Part shown: positions 4,169-5,421 of the stretch, piece after piece
Numbering within the stretch: the stretch's first letter is position 1
How the letters are laid out: each line of letters begins with the position of its first letter
DNA from: an uncultured Collinsella sp.
GTDB taxonomy: Bacteria > Actinomycetota > Coriobacteriia > Coriobacteriales > Coriobacteriaceae
DNA length: 5,421 nt
Assembly (NCBI GenBank): GCA_900551305.1
Contig: URVK01000128.1
Span: forward strand, 1-5,421
Reading direction: 5' to 3'
Notes under the pieces: model-generated
The model's database searches: none
Seen by the model: only the letters and a program-made list of their open reading frames with translations
What the model was told of the DNA's origin: nothing
Made by a program: the position numbers and the translations under genes

Positions 4169-5402
4169 CGTGGTCGAGCAGGGCGGCGATGCCCGAGCCC
4201 GCGTACACGACCTCATCGAGACGAGCTTGCAGACCCCCGAGGAAAAGGCCAAGCTCGAGGTTCGCGCCGACGAAATCTTCGCCACGCTCATCGATTCCGG
4301 CGTCGTCGTTCGCACCGAGGTGCCGCCCGCGCCCGACGCCCCGACTGACGCCGCGCCAGACATCGACTATGCACTGACGGTCGATCTGCCCGAGGACTTT
4401 GCGCTCGACCAGCCGCTCTCGCCGTTTTTGCTTGCCGCGCTGGAGCTGCTCGACCCCGAGAGTGAGACCTATGCCATGGATCTGATCTCGATGGTCGAGG
4501 CAACGCTCGAGGACCCCAAGCAGGTATTGCGCGCGCAGGAGCGCGCCGCGCGCGACCGCGCGATGGCCGAAATGAAGGCTGACGGCGTCGAATATGAGAA
4601 ACGCCTGGAGCGCATCCAGGATGTCACCTACGAAAAGCCGCTCGAGGACTTGCTCGATGCCGCCTTCGACAAGTACTGCCAAGAAGTACCTTGGGCCAAC
4701 GACTACCAGCTCTCGCCCAAGAGCGTCCTGCGCGACATGCTGGAGAGCGCGAGCGACTTTAAGGGCTATATCCAAAAGCTCGGCATCGCCCGCTCCGAGG
4801 GCATTTTGCTGCGTTACCTGGCAGAGGCCTACCGTTCACTCGACCGCACCGTGCCCATCGAGAAGCGCGACGAGCGCCTGCGCGACATTATCTCGTGGCT
4901 GGGCTTTGTGGTGCGCTCGGTGGACTCGAGCCTGGTGGATGAGTGGGAGAACGCCGGCAACCCGGCAGCCCTCGATGCTGCGCCGCCGCAGGGCATCGAC
5001 GAGGTCGTGGCGGACCGTCGCGGCTGCACGCTATTGGTGCGCAACGCGCTCTTCCGCCGCGTGACCCTTGCCGCCCGCGAGCACGTTCGCGACCCGGGCG
5101 AGCTCGACGATGACTGGGGCATGAGCGAGATCCGCTGGCAAAAAGCACTCGACGCTTACCACGAGCAGCACGAGGAAATCCTCACCGACGGAGATGCCCG
5201 CAGCGCCGCGATGTTTTCCATTGACGAGTCCGACGAGAAGACCGCGCACGTATGGCACGTGCACCAGATCTTTGCCGACGAGGATGGCGACCACGATTTT
5301 GGCATCATGGGCGATGTCGATCTGGACGCCACGCAAGACGGCGGCGAGGTCATCTTCAAAAACTACCGCGTCGGCTTTATCGAGGACCTGCTCGAGGACT
5401 AG
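4158..5402 (+). CDS. C-terminal DUF3516-type region of the helicase, separated by frameshift
   Basis: A 414-residue ORF corresponding to residues 480-893 of the reconstructed helicase. It begins with MVISVVEQGGDARARVHDLIE, which continues the THS-M element of the intact protein, then a mostly helical, acidic region with long charged helices (roughly 110-160 and 210-250). It ends with HVWHVHQIFADEDGDHDFGI and DVDLDATQDGGEVIFKNYRVG, a beta-rich tail of the kind I associate with DUF3516 helicases. There is no ATPase motif, so it would not work alone; in relatives the region is fused to the core and probably shapes RNA binding. The ATG overlaps the preceding ORF's stop by 11 nt and has no visible Shine-Dalgarno, so expression would depend on translational coupling. 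No terminator is visible in the 19 nt after the stop. Confidence 0.8.
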   Translation: MVISVVEQGGDARARVHDLIETSLQTPEEKAKLEVRADEIFATLIDSGVVVRTEVPPAPDAPTDAAPDIDYALTVDLPEDFALDQPLSPFLLAALELLDPESETYAMDLISMVEATLEDPKQVLRAQERAARDRAMAEMKADGVEYEKRLERIQDVTYEKPLEDLLDAAFDKYCQEVPWANDYQLSPKSVLRDMLESASDFKGYIQKLGIARSEGILLRYLAEAYRSLDRTVPIEKRDERLRDIISWLGFVVRSVDSSLVDEWENAGNPAALDAAPPQGIDEVVADRRGCTLLVRNALFRRVTLAAREHVRDPGELDDDWGMSEIRWQKALDAYHEQHEEILTDGDARSAAMFSIDESDEKTAHVWHVHQIFADEDGDHDFGIMGDVDLDATQDGGEVIFKNYRVGFIEDLLED

Positions 5403-5421
5403 CCGAACATACTGGAACGAA

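Larger units (their letters stand above)
2684..5402 (+). pseudogene. Reconstructed single helicase gene (893 codons) broken by a +1 frameshift
   Basis: Both plus-strand fragments belong to one Ski2-like/DUF3516 helicase. With the 37-bp segment removed, the interval has 2682 nt, giving 893 codons plus stop, near the usual size of such proteins as I recall it. No other stop or frame break is visible in either fragment, and codon use is unchanged on both sides, so the disruption looks recent. Whether the gene is dead, split or switchable cannot be decided from sequence. Confidence 0.7.

Noticed and set aside
3371..4363. 330-aa open frame on the minus strand that runs through the 37-bp insert
   Set aside because: It lies opposite clear helicase motifs and shows no family signature; long antisense frames are expected in such GC-rich DNA.
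4092..4775. 227-aa minus-strand frame opposite the C-terminal helicase fragment
   Set aside because: Antisense shadow of a coding region with no recognisable domain.

Overview
The window is GC-rich, densely coded bacterial DNA. Gene style, codon use and protein types (a DUF3516-type Ski2-like helicase, a Firmicutes-like TrmB, an XRE regulator) fit a high-GC Gram-positive, most likely a gut Coriobacteriia of the Collinsella type. That assignment is an inference from protein character; no rRNA or other taxonomic marker is present.

Layout. Positions 1-277 (minus strand) hold the first 92 codons of an XRE-family DNA-binding regulator that runs off the left edge. Positions 278-544 are a divergent control region with a consensus -35 (TTGACA), a 9-bp inverted repeat and a 14-nt operator-like palindrome. 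Positions 545-1417 (plus) encode a class I SAM-dependent methyltransferase whose motifs resemble the Trm9/ALKBH8 tRNA-methyltransferase family. Positions 1535-2374 (plus) encode a TrmB-like tRNA (guanine-N7) methyltransferase with an altered catalytic loop and a C-terminal extension. The 309-nt gap at 2375-2683 contains a near-perfect 21/22-nt inverted repeat pair whose cores lie 105 bp apart, then a 12-bp palindrome and a -10-like box before the next gene. Positions 2684-5402 (plus) hold a Ski2-like DExH RNA helicase with a C-terminal DUF3516-type region.

The main finding is that this helicase gene is split. A 37-bp segment, flanked by the direct repeat AAGCCG, lies between the helicase core and the C-terminal domain and shifts the frame by +1. 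Removing exactly 37 bp restores a single 893-codon reading frame with a sensible junction. As given, the locus encodes a 494-aa core with an aberrant 22-residue tail and an 11-nt overlapping 414-aa C-terminal ORF. It is either a pseudogene, a split but translationally coupled gene, or a reversible on/off state.

The three plus-strand genes share an RNA theme: two probable tRNA (or RNA) methyltransferases and an RNA helicase. Each has its own leader and intergenic gap, so they look like neighbouring single-gene units rather than one tight operon. I see no phage, CRISPR, rRNA or tRNA genes.
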